A stretch of 34,179 nucleotides of DNA from Ascoidea asiatica (GCA_001600695.1 BCKQ01000042.1:1-34179), one strand, 5' to 3'. Shown: positions 20,852 to 30,744, counted from the first letter of the stretch. The notes: generated from the letters alone by a model not told the origin. Program-made: numbers and translations.

Positions 20852-21440
20852 GAAATTTCTAACTTTCTGCTAGAAAGTTATAATAATGATTACCATATTT
20901 CAAATTGAGGTATCACAATTATTATCAAGTGAATCCCTTGAAAGAGGTACGAAAACCCAATAACCTAACCTATTAAATTTATCAAGAGTTTTAAAAAAAA
21001 CTAAAAGTTTTAAAAGTATTACCATATTAAAATCAAGGAATTGTAATCTATAATCTAAATAATGAAAAAAAAATCACTACCAATATTAATATCATCATCA
21101 ATATATTTATTTTTATTGAAATGGGATTCTTTATTAAAATAATGAGACTCTTTACTAATATAGGGCTCTTTTTTCTCAGTTTGTTTTTGAAGAAGAAAAC
21201 ATTTTTTTTCTTCTTCATACAAAAAAGGATAATTATATATTCTTAATTTTATCCTCGATACTTTTCATTATTTCATTGTCATCCGCAAAATTGAAATCTT
21301 AGGGTAATTCTTCTCATAACTGAGAGAAAACTTTTATTATGGGCAATTGCCTTAAAGGGTAAAATTTCGAGCATTGGATTAATTTATTTTGGGGGAATTA
21401 TTATTCTGTTAGTTTAGTGTTTTTATTGAAATTGGTTTGC
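20852..21440. other. AT-rich intergenic region, small hairpin
   Basis: Holds a perfect short hairpin at 20861-20879 (AACTTTCT, loop GCT, AGAAAGTT) directly after the 95-bp repeat. It is too short and T-poor to call a terminator in a yeast. No gene is supported. Confidence 0.4.
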
Positions 21441-21449
21441 TTTACGGCA

Positions 21450-21740
21450 GGTGGTTAATTAAAATGTTTGAAATTACATCGAAATAGTCTCAAAATTTTT
21501 CATTTTTCAAATTTGTTTTTTCATTGACGTCTGTCAATTCTTCTTGGATAGGGGACGTCTGATTTTGATCATCTTAATTAATGAAAAGTTGTACAGCATC
21601 ACTATATTTTTCATTATAAGCATAAGAGTTATTGGTACCCCATTGAATTTGAGGTTTTTTATTTCCATCATACTTATGTTGATCATTATTATACATTTGA
21701 TGATCTCGATTATTTTTTATTATTTATGTTATGCCAATTA
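21450..21740 (-). pseudogene. Decayed Gln/Asn-rich coding stretch
   Basis: The minus strand reads in one frame from about 21720 to 21450: RDHQMYNNDQHKYDGNKKPQ, IQWGTNNSYAYNEKYSDAVQ, then after a TAA DDQNQTSPIQEELTDVNEKT and a further TGA. The bias to Gln, Asn and Asp with a regular codon pattern suggests the disordered part of a former protein. A plus-strand open frame over the same DNA is very hydrophobic and is its shadow. Function unknown. Confidence 0.4.
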
Positions 21741-22695
21741 AAATCATTATATTGTGAATATTTTGATAATAATTTGTTTCAATGAATATTTTCTATTGCT
21801 TTCCTAATTTATTAGATCTCTAAATCTTTTTGGTGTTCTTGATTTTCTTAATTAGTTTGCTAATTTGGAAGATGATAATTTAGAAAATATGAGATTTTAT
21901 ATCAAAATTAAATCCACGATATGGAATAAACAATGGTTTAATTAAAACCTTGATTCTATAGTTTGAGTTTTATCTAAGTATTATTGAAAAGAATTGAAAG
22001 TAAAGTTTGAAGCAACAGAAGACATATTTTATTTGATCATATTCGATTGTTTTCAGTTACAATAGTTCATTGATATTGAGATTTGGATAATAATTGGTAT
22101 CTGCACACAGTTATAGATAATAAAAAAATAATACTTTAAAGTTGAAAGAAATCAAATTGGGCAGANGAATAAAAGTATAACTCAAATTTTTTCGAAAACT
22201 CAAAAATTATGAAATGTTAGAGCAATTAAATGNAGCTACGTTGAGAGAAAATAAAAAGTTTTTATATAAGTAGTGTTAAATACGGATTCTATTGGATGGA
22301 AAAGAATAAAAGGTGTAATCATTTGGCTTATTGAATACTGAAAAAGATAAATAATTCAATAATTGAATATTTTGATATCTTAATTTTTTGATATTTTGGA
22401 GTTTTGAAATTTTCCCTTTTGTTTGCTTTTCAAGTGTATCTTTTATTGTTTTAATTCTTGAAGATTGTTTTTTCATTTGCTATTAAAGACTATCTTTATT
22501 GTATTGATATTTATGTTTAATTTTCGTGATAAGAAATGGAAATTAATTCCTTGAAATTTAAATGAATATTTGGGTTGTTTTATTTATACGGGAGCCATAC
22601 AATAAAATTTGATGGCATATGCTAACAAGGTTTATTGTAACTTCTTCATCATGTCAGATTTTTGTCACGTGTACTGGTGATTTTCTTATTTTAAA
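21741..22695. other. AT-rich region without supported gene
   Basis: Scattered minus-strand coding-like scraps occur up to about 22080 and may belong to the Gln/Asn-rich relic. A minus-strand open frame from an ATG at 22476 (66 codons, Lys/Asn-rich) has no recognisable features. Confidence 0.35.
22664..22671. promoter_or_regulatory. GTCACGTG E-box upstream of SCO1
   Basis: An exact CACGTG core with the preceding GT, the preferred form for Cbf1-type bHLH factors in yeasts. It is the only CACGTG I noticed, about 325 bases before the SCO1 start, with a repeat copy in between. Regulatory role is inferred. Confidence 0.3.
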
Positions 22696-22709
22696 GCTTT
22701 TACAGTATA

Positions 22710-22802
22710 GGCTTCAAAATCAGAATCGGTGGGCGAATTAGAAGTTCCTCTATATTGGTCTCCGCGGCCCATGAGCTTATTATGTTCGGGATTTGTTTTT
22801 TT
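22710..22802. repeat. 93-bp direct repeat, copy 2
   Basis: Second copy of 19879-19971. On the minus strand the frame stays open from about 22850 through the repeat and closes naturally (EAYTVKALK and TAA near 22692), reading as the C-terminal tail of a protein. Its upstream body is not recognisable in the 190 bases before SCO1, so this is a gene fragment. The protein family is not known to me. Confidence 0.93.
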
Positions 22803-22994
22803 TATAGCTGATTTGAGATTTGAATAAAGTATTTGGAGGAAAAGCCTATTTATTCATTAGCTCTGACTTTGAGAATGGTTCTTCATCACAGACAATCCTG
22901 ATAAGTTAAGGATGATAAAATTGGTAACCGTATTTTATACATATTTTATATTATCCAGTTCTGATAACTTTTATTCAATCACCTCTTTTCAAAA

Positions 22995-24038
22995 ATGCTT
23001 AAGCTAGTTGCGAAAAACTCTTCATATTCAAAAAGGGCTTATTTTAACAAGAGTACTTTTTCAAACAACTATTTTCAAAAGGTAAAACCCCAATTGAGTT
23101 GTAATTATAGATTTATTTCCAATTCAAAATTTTTAAAATTTGATAAATCAAATAGCAAAGATGACCTACCTTTAAATAATGACAATACTCAAAATGAAAA
23201 CAGTCTGTTAAATTTTAAGAAGTCCATTAAAAAACTCAAGACTGATGATGGATCAAAAATTTACATACCTTCGCAAAGACAAAAAAAACCTTTAAGTAGA
23301 GTTACAATTAGTGGTTCAAAGCAAGATCCCTCAAAATTAACGAATCTTTCTCAAACTATTGAATTTTCAAGTTGGAAAGCTGGTTTATTATTTATATTAG
23401 TAGGAGGTGGGATGTTTATGTTTTTCAAGCATGAGAAAGAAAAACTTGAAATTCAGCGTCGTGCAGAATCAAATAGAGGTTATGGTACACCTTTAATAGG
23501 CGGTCCATTTAATTTAATTGATCAAAATGGTGACCAATTTTCTAGTGATAAATTATTAAATAAATTCTCAATAATTTACTTTGGTTTCACTCATTGCCCT
23601 GATATTTGCCCAGATGAATTAGATAAATTATCTGCAGTATTAAATATTTTGAAAGAAAAATATAAAACTGAAATTCAACCGATTTTTATAACTTGTGATC
23701 CTGCAAGAGATTCTCCGGAAATTTTAAAAGAGTATTTGCAAGAGTTTCATGAAGATTTAATTGGACTAACTGGTTCTTATGACGAAATCAAAAAAACTTG
23801 TAAAAGTTATAGAGTTTATTTCTCCACCCCTCCCGATGTTAAACCCGGTCAAGATTATTTAGTTGATCATTCAATTTATTTCTATTTAATGGATAAAGAA
23901 GGCCAATTTATTAATGCTTTAGGTAGAAATTATGACCAAGATACAATGGCTGAGCAAATCAAAAAAGATATAGATTCATATGTGCCAAAAGATAAAAGAG
24001 AGAAAAGGAAAAAAGGCTGGTTCAGTTTCTTATTTTAA
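22995..24038 (+). CDS. SCO1: Copper chaperone for cytochrome c oxidase (Sco family)
   Basis: Inner-membrane protein that delivers copper to the CuA site of cytochrome oxidase subunit 2 in the intermembrane space. It has 347 residues; Saccharomyces Sco1 has about 295, the extra length being a longer N-terminal region. A basic, Ser/Asn-rich presequence starts at the first ATG. A single membrane helix spans about residues 128-145. The thioredoxin-like domain follows, with the copper ligands in CPDIC (Cys201, Cys205) and the distal His292 in VDHSIYFYL. FGFTHCPDICPDE and FITCDPARDSPE are family signatures. The basic C-terminal tail (residues about 333-347) is usual for fungal Sco proteins. One gene is seen; the paralogous Sco2 of Saccharomyces is not in the window. 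It appears intact without N bases. Confidence 0.95.
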   Translation: MLKLVAKNSSYSKRAYFNKSTFSNNYFQKVKPQLSCNYRFISNSKFLKFDKSNSKDDLPLNNDNTQNENSLLNFKKSIKKLKTDDGSKIYIPSQRQKKPLSRVTISGSKQDPSKLTNLSQTIEFSSWKAGLLFILVGGGMFMFFKHEKEKLEIQRRAESNRGYGTPLIGGPFNLIDQNGDQFSSDKLLNKFSIIYFGFTHCPDICPDELDKLSAVLNILKEKYKTEIQPIFITCDPARDSPEILKEYLQEFHEDLIGLTGSYDEIKKTCKSYRVYFSTPPDVKPGQDYLVDHSIYFYLMDKEGQFINALGRNYDQDTMAEQIKKDIDSYVPKDKREKRKKGWFSFLF

Positions 24039-24550
24039 TTCAAATCACTTCTGATTGATTTAAATCTTGTCAATAGCGTTCGTTTAATTACCCAAAGAAT
24101 AGTAAATTAAACTGATTTCTACTTTTTGTGATAATAGATAAAAAGAGAGACTTAGAAATTATTAAATATATATTTATAATCAGGAAAAAAAAACGTGTAA
24201 TTAAATAGCCTTCTATTTTATGAAAAAAAAAATTCCTAAAAAAAAAGGTAATAATTCCAATATATAATTAAAGTGTTTTATTTATTTTATTAATTGCACT
24301 TATAGAGTTACTAAAAAAATCAGAAACGAAAAAATAAAGAAAGAGAAACAAAAAAAGAAAACAAAATTAATTCCCCTAAAACTAAGAAATACAGCTATTA
24401 CATAAATCAGTAAATGAATAGATGAAACTTGAAGATGAGATTGGAGAATTTGGAAATTAGAATCATGCTTTGAGATCCTCTTTAATGTATTGATTTTAAA
24501 AATGTTATTAAATGGGAGTTATAAAAGGAAATGAATGTAATGAGAATCTT
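24039..24550. other. Intergenic region downstream of SCO1
   Basis: A-rich sequence with several long A runs at about 24185-24370. No gene is supported. Confidence 0.5.
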
Positions 24551-24554
24551 AAAC

Positions 24555-24760
24555 TTTAGGATCAAGAATATCAGCAGAACTTGGAGGGGCATTACCAGAA
24601 TTACAAGAATTATTAAAGGAGAGAATGAAGTTGATAAAGATTGATACATTCCAACTTGATCTTGAGACTCTTTCAATAATTCACTCATCCAATAACACCA
24701 GTTAGCTTCTAAAGTATAACAATGATCATCAATTGAAAATAGAGTTTTGCGCCTCTTAAG
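24555..24760 (-). pseudogene. Short unrecognised gene fragment, decayed or spliced
   Basis: The minus strand reads RKTLFSIDDHCYTLEANWCY then WMSELLKESQDQVGMYQSLS from about 24752 to 24630. After a one-base shift it reads NNSCNSGNAPPSSADILDPK and closes with TAA at about 24556. The regular codon use argues for real coding origin. An ATG at 24688 inside it gives a 68-codon open frame in the first phase only. Upstream, ACTAAT near 24766 and AG near 24757 could be a branch point and acceptor. A possible first exon start, MSAVENFTKNSQ, lies at about 24900-24865 but runs into TGA. It may be a spliced gene with one sequencing error or a relic. Family unknown. Confidence 0.4.
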
Positions 24761-24778
24761 TCATTAGTTTCTTAAATT

Positions 24779-24836
24779 CTTGATTATTGATTTTTAATTA
24801 TTGATTATTGATTATTGATTGTTGATTATTGATTAT
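24779..24836. repeat. Heptanucleotide tandem repeat (TTGATTA-type)
   Basis: An imperfect run of about seven 7-base units of the form ATTGATT/GTTGATT. It is a simple repeat in the region between SCO1 and ATG1 and could vary in length between strains. Confidence 0.85.
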
Positions 24837-24839
24837 ATT

Positions 24840-25471
24840 ATAAACTTATTTTAATTAGATCTCAATATTGCGAATTTTTAGTAAAATTTTCCACTGCCGA
24901 CATTTCATGACTATCCGGCTATAACCACTAGTTTAGTTTGTTATTAAATATATCATTACTATTAGTTATTAATAACAAACTTTTTGTTAATAACTTAAAA
25001 ATGAAATGGCTAATAGTTAATAAATAGAAGCAGAAGAAGCAGAATTATATACGATTCGAAAATTTCTAAATTTATAAGTGTAGAAGAATAAGATTTAAAA
25101 TGTTTGAATGATGGTTAAATTGCTTTGCTAAAATCGTTGATAAGAGAGTCGGAAAGAAAATAGGAAGGGAAAAAAGGTGTGATAACGACTTGTAAATAAA
25201 TTTTTACAGAAATTATTAAATAACAAATGATTACTACTGAAGAAACAATGTGACTATTATAGATAACGTCAACACCCTTAATTCCAGTTATTCAAATAAG
25301 TATTAACAAAATACCAAAAACTTTCCTTAATATTAATCTTTATAAGTCTTTTCAACAATAATCAAGTTAATAATCAAATTAAAATTCAAGCTTATCCTCA
25401 AACATTTAATAAAATAACAATCTGCATATAAAACAAAATCGCATAAATTTTACCAAAATATAATTCTGAAA
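24840..25471. other. ATG1 upstream region
   Basis: About 630 bases, no gene supported apart from the possible exon mentioned for the fragment at 24555-24760. An imperfect inverted repeat around TTTGTTATT and AATAACAAA lies at 24938-24980. A TATAAA occurs about 45 bases before the ATG1 start, too close to the start to call with confidence. Confidence 0.4.
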
Positions 25472-26576
25472 ATGAATCAAAATGTGAATCAAAATAGTAA
25501 TGCTCTTTTAAATGATGATATACCTGGAGTAATTATACACTCCCAAATTGGTAAAGGCTCTTTTGCATATGTTTATAAAGGTCAACTTATCAACTCAAAA
25601 AAGTATGTTGCCATAAAATCTGTGCCAAGATCAAAATTAAAAAATAAAAAATTGCTAGAAAATTTGGAAATTGAAATCAAAATTTTAAAGCAATTGAAAC
25701 ATCAACATATAGTCTCTCTATTAGATTGTAAACAATCTTCTAAATATTTTCATTTAATTATGGAATATTGCTCTTTAGGTGATTTATCATTCTTTATAAA
25801 AAAAAAAAATCTCTTAATCAACTCAAATTCAATTTTAAATAAAATCTTTAAGAAATATCCTTCTCCTTTACCGATTTCGAATAATTCAACTACTTCTGGT
25901 TTGAATTATATTATTATAATAAATTTTTTAATTCAATTAGCTTCTTCTNTNAAATTTTTAAGAAGTAANAATTTAGTTCATAGAGATATTAAGCCTCNAA
26001 ATTTACTACTATCTTATCCAATTAATAATTTGCAGGAATTTAATGAATTAAACTTAAAAGGTGTTTATGATTTACCAATTTTAAAAATTGCAGATTTTGG
26101 TTTTGCAAGAATCTTACCAAATACTTCATTGGCCGAAACATTATGTGGCTCTCCATTGTATATGGCTCCAGAAATTTTGAATTGTGAAAAGTATAATGCA
26201 AAAGCTGATTTATGGTCTGTTGGGACTGTATTGTATGAAATGACTTTTGGTAAACCTCCTTTCAAAGCAAATAATCATATAGAATTAGTGAAAAAAATTA
26301 GATTACAAAAAGATAATATTAACTTTTATGAAAACTCAAATTTTAAAATCAACTTGAATTTAAAGAATTTAATTTTGAGCCTATTGAAATTAAATCCAAA
26401 TGAAAGAATTTCTTATACTGAATTTTTTCAAAATGATTTAGTTAACTATAATATATCAAAATATAATCAAGANTTCAGCTCAGATTCAAATTCTAATCCA
26501 AAACAAAATTTTACTGATCTAAATAGAATCGATCAAAGTTTGTATATTCCTGAATATATAAATGATTCAAGAATTC

Positions 26577-26638
<62 letters not shown>

Positions 26639-28411
26639 GATAAAAGGATTGGAGGCAAAATCAAGAAAAATAACAATAACAAAAATAAAAATTATAATCA
26701 AAATGGTAAGAGTAATCCATTGCCTCCAAATCTGTTAATCAAAAAAAATGCTGTTAATAATAAGGTCCCTAAATCCAATAACTTAAGTAACCAAAATACT
26801 AATATCAAAAGAAATCTGTTGGATGATAACTCTATGAATAATAATATCAAAAGAAGTTTGTTGGATGATAACTCTATGAATAATACTTTCACTCAAAATG
26901 ATTCAAAAGTAAATATATTACTTTCGGTGCCCTTAAGTGTAGTCTCACAAAAATCCGATGCCTCAAATGAAAAAGTAAAAATTCAGTCCCTGAGTCCCCA
27001 ATTTCACACTAAATCAAACTCTAACCNGGTCAGAGACTCTGTAGTCTCTCAAATAATTGAAAAGGATTATGTTGTTGTTGAAAAAAAAAGTGTCGAAGTC
27101 AATGCTTTGGCTGATGAATTAGAAAACTTCGGCGGTGGATGGATTGCAATTCATTCTAGTAATAATATCCTTTTAGGTAAAAAGCTCAAACCATACCACA
27201 ATTATCAATTTAATTTGAGCTCGGTTAATCAAACAGACATTGATTATGATGTGAATAATAATAATATTGCTAATAATAACCATACTTTTACATCCCCAGT
27301 TTTAGCGAGCTTCAACCGACGAATTTCAATTTCCTTATTTCCTTCAAATCTTTTGTCAAAAGCTTTGGTAGTTGGTAACAGTATAAAAATTCCAGACTCA
27401 AACAGTAATTCTTCGAATGCTAACATAGTTTCAAACTATTCTCTTCTATCATCTGATTTATCACCTGATTTATCACAATCTAAAAATAATGCAAATCGTA
27501 TTTTCAATAACAATAATGGTATCCCAAGGTCGAAAAATGATATTGAGTTAATTCTTCAGTTAGAGCCTCTTGCTGCAAAATCCCATGTTATAAAAGCGTA
27601 TGCAGATACAAAATTTGCTCAAATAATAGCAGCTCCTCCTTCTTCTGCTATCGATGATGATTCGGATACAGATGATTATTTAATGGACGATAATGATTTA
27701 CTTCCCTTGACTGTAAAGCATATTGCTGAAGAGGGGTATGCATTATATTATAAATGCTTATCTTTATTGGCTAAAGCAATGAAATTAACAGCTGATTGGT
27801 GGTCTACTAATACAAGTAGTGAAGATATTCAAAAGCAAGTCACCCTAAGATTGAACACTGTTGTACAGAATTGTAGAAATGAATTTAATGAGTGCTTAAA
27901 TAAAGCTCAATTTTTGACTATCAAGATTAATGATATTATCAAAAATACAAACTCACCTCTATTAAAGTCTGAAGTATATGCACAAAGATTGATATTTGAT
28001 AGAGCTTTGGAGATTTCTAGAGGTGCAGCTGTTAATGAATTGGTTGCAGAGGATTTAGTTTCTTGTGAAATAGACTATAGAACAGCTCTGTGGATGTTAG
28101 AAGCTTTGATGGAAGATGATCCGTCGATAAATGATTCTAATGATTTGAATTCAGAGAAAAATTGTTCTGTTCTGCAAGCAGAATTTCCATCGACTNCTGG
28201 TTCATCATTAAATTCTCCAAGCAAGTTGACTGGTTTTAATTATGACAATCAGGATATTATAGCTGCTGGTAACACATTAGATTTTGGAGATAGACAGATG
28301 GTAGAAAAGTTTATTGTTACCATTGGTAATAGAATTACTATTTTACGAAGTAGGTTTCATAATATGAATATTCCTCCAATATCTACTGTTTATCCCTATG
28401 CTAAAGTTTAA
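25472..28411 (+). CDS. ATG1: Autophagy-initiating serine/threonine kinase
   Basis: Kinase that starts autophagy with Atg13 and Atg17 at the pre-autophagosomal structure. It has 979 residues; Saccharomyces Atg1 has 897. The N-terminal kinase domain spans about 20-330. The glycine loop is IGKGSFAYV (about 26-34), the catalytic Lys is 49, HRDIKP begins at 170, DFG is 208-210, the activation loop has ETLCGSP (Thr223), and APE is 232-234. A long disordered linker follows with an Asn run (about 370-385). The Atg8-interacting motif YVVV (533-536) sits in [20 protein letters not shown] as in other Atg1 proteins. The C-terminal tandem MIT region that binds Atg13 (about 740-975) contains [20 protein letters not shown]. 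In the linker a short unit, about 13 residues with LLDDNSMNN, is repeated twice. About seven codons contain N. The gene appears intact. Confidence 0.97.
26579..26640 (+). repeat. AAT trinucleotide repeat in ATG1
   Basis: A run of about 15 AAT codons followed by GAT/AAT alternation encodes the Asn/Asp tract in the disordered linker of ATG1. It can change length without affecting the frame. Confidence 0.9.
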
Positions 28412-28738
28412 TATTTTGAGTATATTCATTTCTTCTTAAAAATCTCATTTAATAACATTTTAAAAATTAATTAATTCAAGAGTATCTCAAAACATAATTT
28501 CTTTTATTTTAGTTTTCTTTGCTTTTCCAATATCATCTTCAAGTTCCATCAATTTAATTTTAACGGTAATTATGGCTTAATTTCCTGGCTATTAATAATT
28601 AATAATTCTTGTCTGTTTTTTCAATTTGGCCTTAAAAAATTAACATCTCATTTGTTTTTTTTCTTAAATTTTTCAAGTTCTTTTATGATTGTTAATTCTT
28701 TTGATTACAAACCTTTTCAAAATTAAACAAAAATAAAT
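28412..28738. other. 3' region of ATG1
   Basis: T-rich sequence without a supported gene. It may include an unreadable 5' part of the WD40-like relic that follows. Confidence 0.4.
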
Positions 28739-28739
28739 A

Positions 28740-29200
28740 TTCTATCACAGTCAAAAGATTTAATAGTTTATCTGTGGCTTTGAATTTTTGAATATATTCA
28801 AATGATTATTCAACAAAATCATATTTAACGTTTCATAGAGATGACATTAACTTTTTTNCATTAAAGAAAGATTTTTTATTAATTAGTTCTACTAATGGTT
28901 ATATTCATATTTATAATTTGAGTTTATTAAGTAAAGATGGTGATGATTTCCTATTTTAATTACCCCTCAACTCATTCATGTGGCTTTTGAATTATCCACC
29001 AATTTGCAAGTTGATTCATTGTAAAGCTTTGCAATCTTTTAACAAAAAAAAAGATCTCCCAGAAGAATATGATGAAAAATTAGTCGAAAGGAAAGTAAAA
29101 TGTTTTGCCAATATAAGAAAATTATTAAAGTTTGGGGTCTTTTTGATATTTACTGTGGAAATATTGCAACTAGACAAATGATTTGTTGATAATTGTTTTT
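28740..29200 (+). pseudogene. Decayed WD40-repeat protein gene
   Basis: One plus-strand frame reads from about 28743 to 29170 with two stops (a TGA near 28789, where Trp would fit, and a TAA near 28957). A WD-like blade is visible: TFHRDDINF, then LLISSTNGYIHIYNLS. Next come PLNSF, KLIHCKALQSFNKKKDLPEE and YDEKLVERKVKCFANIRKLL. After a one-base shift, WGLFDIYCGNIATRQMIC runs to TGA. HRDDIN plus a blade ending in HIYNL and a later IR...WG...DY-like segment recall the WDR89 type of WD40 protein, but I am not sure of that. The last part lies in the long inverted repeat shared with the left end of the window. Confidence 0.5.
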
Positions 29201-29382
29201 GTTTATCAAAATAATAGAAACAATGAAAAAAATAAAAAAGAAAACAAATGTTTGATATTTGCTAACTAATTTTTGATTAATTACTANTAATATAAANTCA
29301 TAAATGTATATATACATAAGCTGTTTTGATAGTATATTTTAAAAATGTAGAAAAATACCTATTTAATCAAATGATAAGTAAT
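29154..29382. repeat. Inverted copy of 1-229
   Basis: Partner of the repeat at the window start. Its left end overlaps the last codons of the WD40-like relic. To the right it is separated by only 41 bases from another repeat (29424-29518). Confidence 0.93.
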
Positions 29383-29423
29383 TTATATATAAAATGGTAG
29401 TAGATCATTTGTATTTTCCATAA

Positions 29424-29518
29424 AATTTTTATTTGGTGAAAAAGAATTTAAATCAGATAATCAAAAGGATAGAAAAGACGATAAAAAACAAAAAAAAGTA
29501 AAATAAACAAAAAAAATT
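29424..29518. repeat. 95-bp direct repeat, copy 2
   Basis: Second copy of 20757-20851. It reads as the same Lys/Asp-rich C-terminal tail on the plus strand. The upstream sequence here, with stops and only 41 bases to the neighbouring repeat, does not look like the body of the same gene, so this is a fragment. Confidence 0.94.
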
Positions 29519-29559
29519 AAATCAAATTTGTGAATTATTATTAAGAGATAAATTATTCA

Positions 29560-29935
29560 AATTAAAAAAATAAAATCAGACTCATAATAAGAATAAAGTA
29601 TGCAAAAAATATTGATTATAGAAATCAAGAAAATATTGTTAAGATTCCTAACTGTAATCCTAATGAATTTAAAAGAAGAATTAATGTTTCTCAAAAGACT
29701 GAAAATAAGTTGATATTTACTGCTAATGAAGGTACTCATATTCAAGCAATATAATTTGAATGACCAATCAAAGCCAATCTGGACCTTTTATATGAAAGAT
29801 GTTGATAATCTCTTAAAGTCAATTGAAGGTTTACAGTTATATATTATATAGGATAACAAAGAACTTCGNATGGAGAAAAAACGTAAGAGTAAAATAGAAG
29901 CTAATAATACTGATTATTTTGAAATTTTTTAAATA
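29560..29935 (+). pseudogene. Decayed coding stretch, unrecognised
   Basis: The plus strand reads YAKNIDYRNQENIVKIPNCN, PNEFKRRINVSQKTENKLIF and TANEGTHIQAI to about 29752. After a shift it continues with DQSKPIWTFYMKDVDNLLKS and IEGLQLYI, then basic text to a TAA near 29930. The codon pattern looks like real former coding sequence. No family is recognised. Confidence 0.4.
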
Positions 29936-30099
29936 GTCGTATTAGAGAAAAATAAATAAGAAGGAAGACATTAGAGACTAATTTTATCCAAAGAAAAAAT
30001 ATATCATACTCAATAAACTAATTTTTGAATTTTATTGTTAATCAAGCCAATAAAATGATTGATTCCGAGAGTTTATTAGTTTAATTAACANTGCCATTA

Positions 30100-30740
30100 A
30101 CAAAAATAGTTCATAGTAGATACTTTTTCAGAGATTATTGTAATAATAGTTTTGTTTGCTTCTAAACTTTTATCAAATGCCTTTGAAGGACTATTTGAAC
30201 TTGTAACCATTGTATTAGAAAAATAGACCTCCACCCTGTATAATTCATTGTTGATATCATACGTCTGAAAAGGAAGATAATAAACCACGTACATAATTCA
30301 TGTAAAGCTGCAGAAAATGATTTGCAACACTTTGATGAAAAGAGTGAGGATAATAATCAACCATGGCTACCAGTAAGATGATAGATTTCTGAAACTTTAC
30401 ATTAGATGACACCAATAGTAATACCTAAATAAGTACCAGAACTATTTACATAAAAAGTATCNGCACCATCTAAAATCCTAAACACCAAATTATACAGCTC
30501 AACTTTAAAGAGTAATTCCTCCTAAAGAACAAATTCGTTCACAGTCAGTAAACTAATTTTTTGTAATATTCAGAGGTTTGTTACCTATTTTGAGTGTATT
30601 ATATTAAGCAAAATTACTAGGTATTAAATACACTTGAGATTTTAGTTTTAAAACCTGCCTCAGGTCCTGTAAAAACCTCTTCCAATAACTAAAAAAAAAT
30701 TTCATCTTTTTGAAGCTAGATTGCAATTTAATTTTCGTAT
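30100..30740 (-). pseudogene. Decayed coding stretches, unrecognised
   Basis: On the minus strand, pieces in different frames read EAGFKTKISSVFNT (about 30670-30628), VELYNLVFRILDGADTFYVN and SSGTYLGITIG (about 30506-30410), then NYVRGLLSSFSDV and YDINNELYRVEVYFSNTMVT (about 30300-30200). The last open frame, 30294-30097, begins at an internal ATG and is about 65 codons. The pieces could be one former gene, possibly for a surface or secreted protein because of the Ser/Thr/Asn-rich text. I cannot identify it. Confidence 0.35.
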
Positions 30741-30744
30741 TAAA

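Noticed and set aside
20861-20879. Hairpin AACTTTCT-GCT-AGAAAGTT as a terminator or element end
   Set aside because: Stem-loop terminators are not expected in a yeast nuclear genome, and no partner repeat was found to make it an element end.
22509-22519. ATTTATGTTTA, an exact match to the Saccharomyces ARS consensus; another at 3715-3725
   Set aside because: The consensus is almost all A/T and expected by chance here. Whether this yeast uses that consensus is unknown.
26698-27426. Minus-strand open frames within ATG1
   Set aside because: Shadows of the Asn/Ser-rich linker of ATG1.
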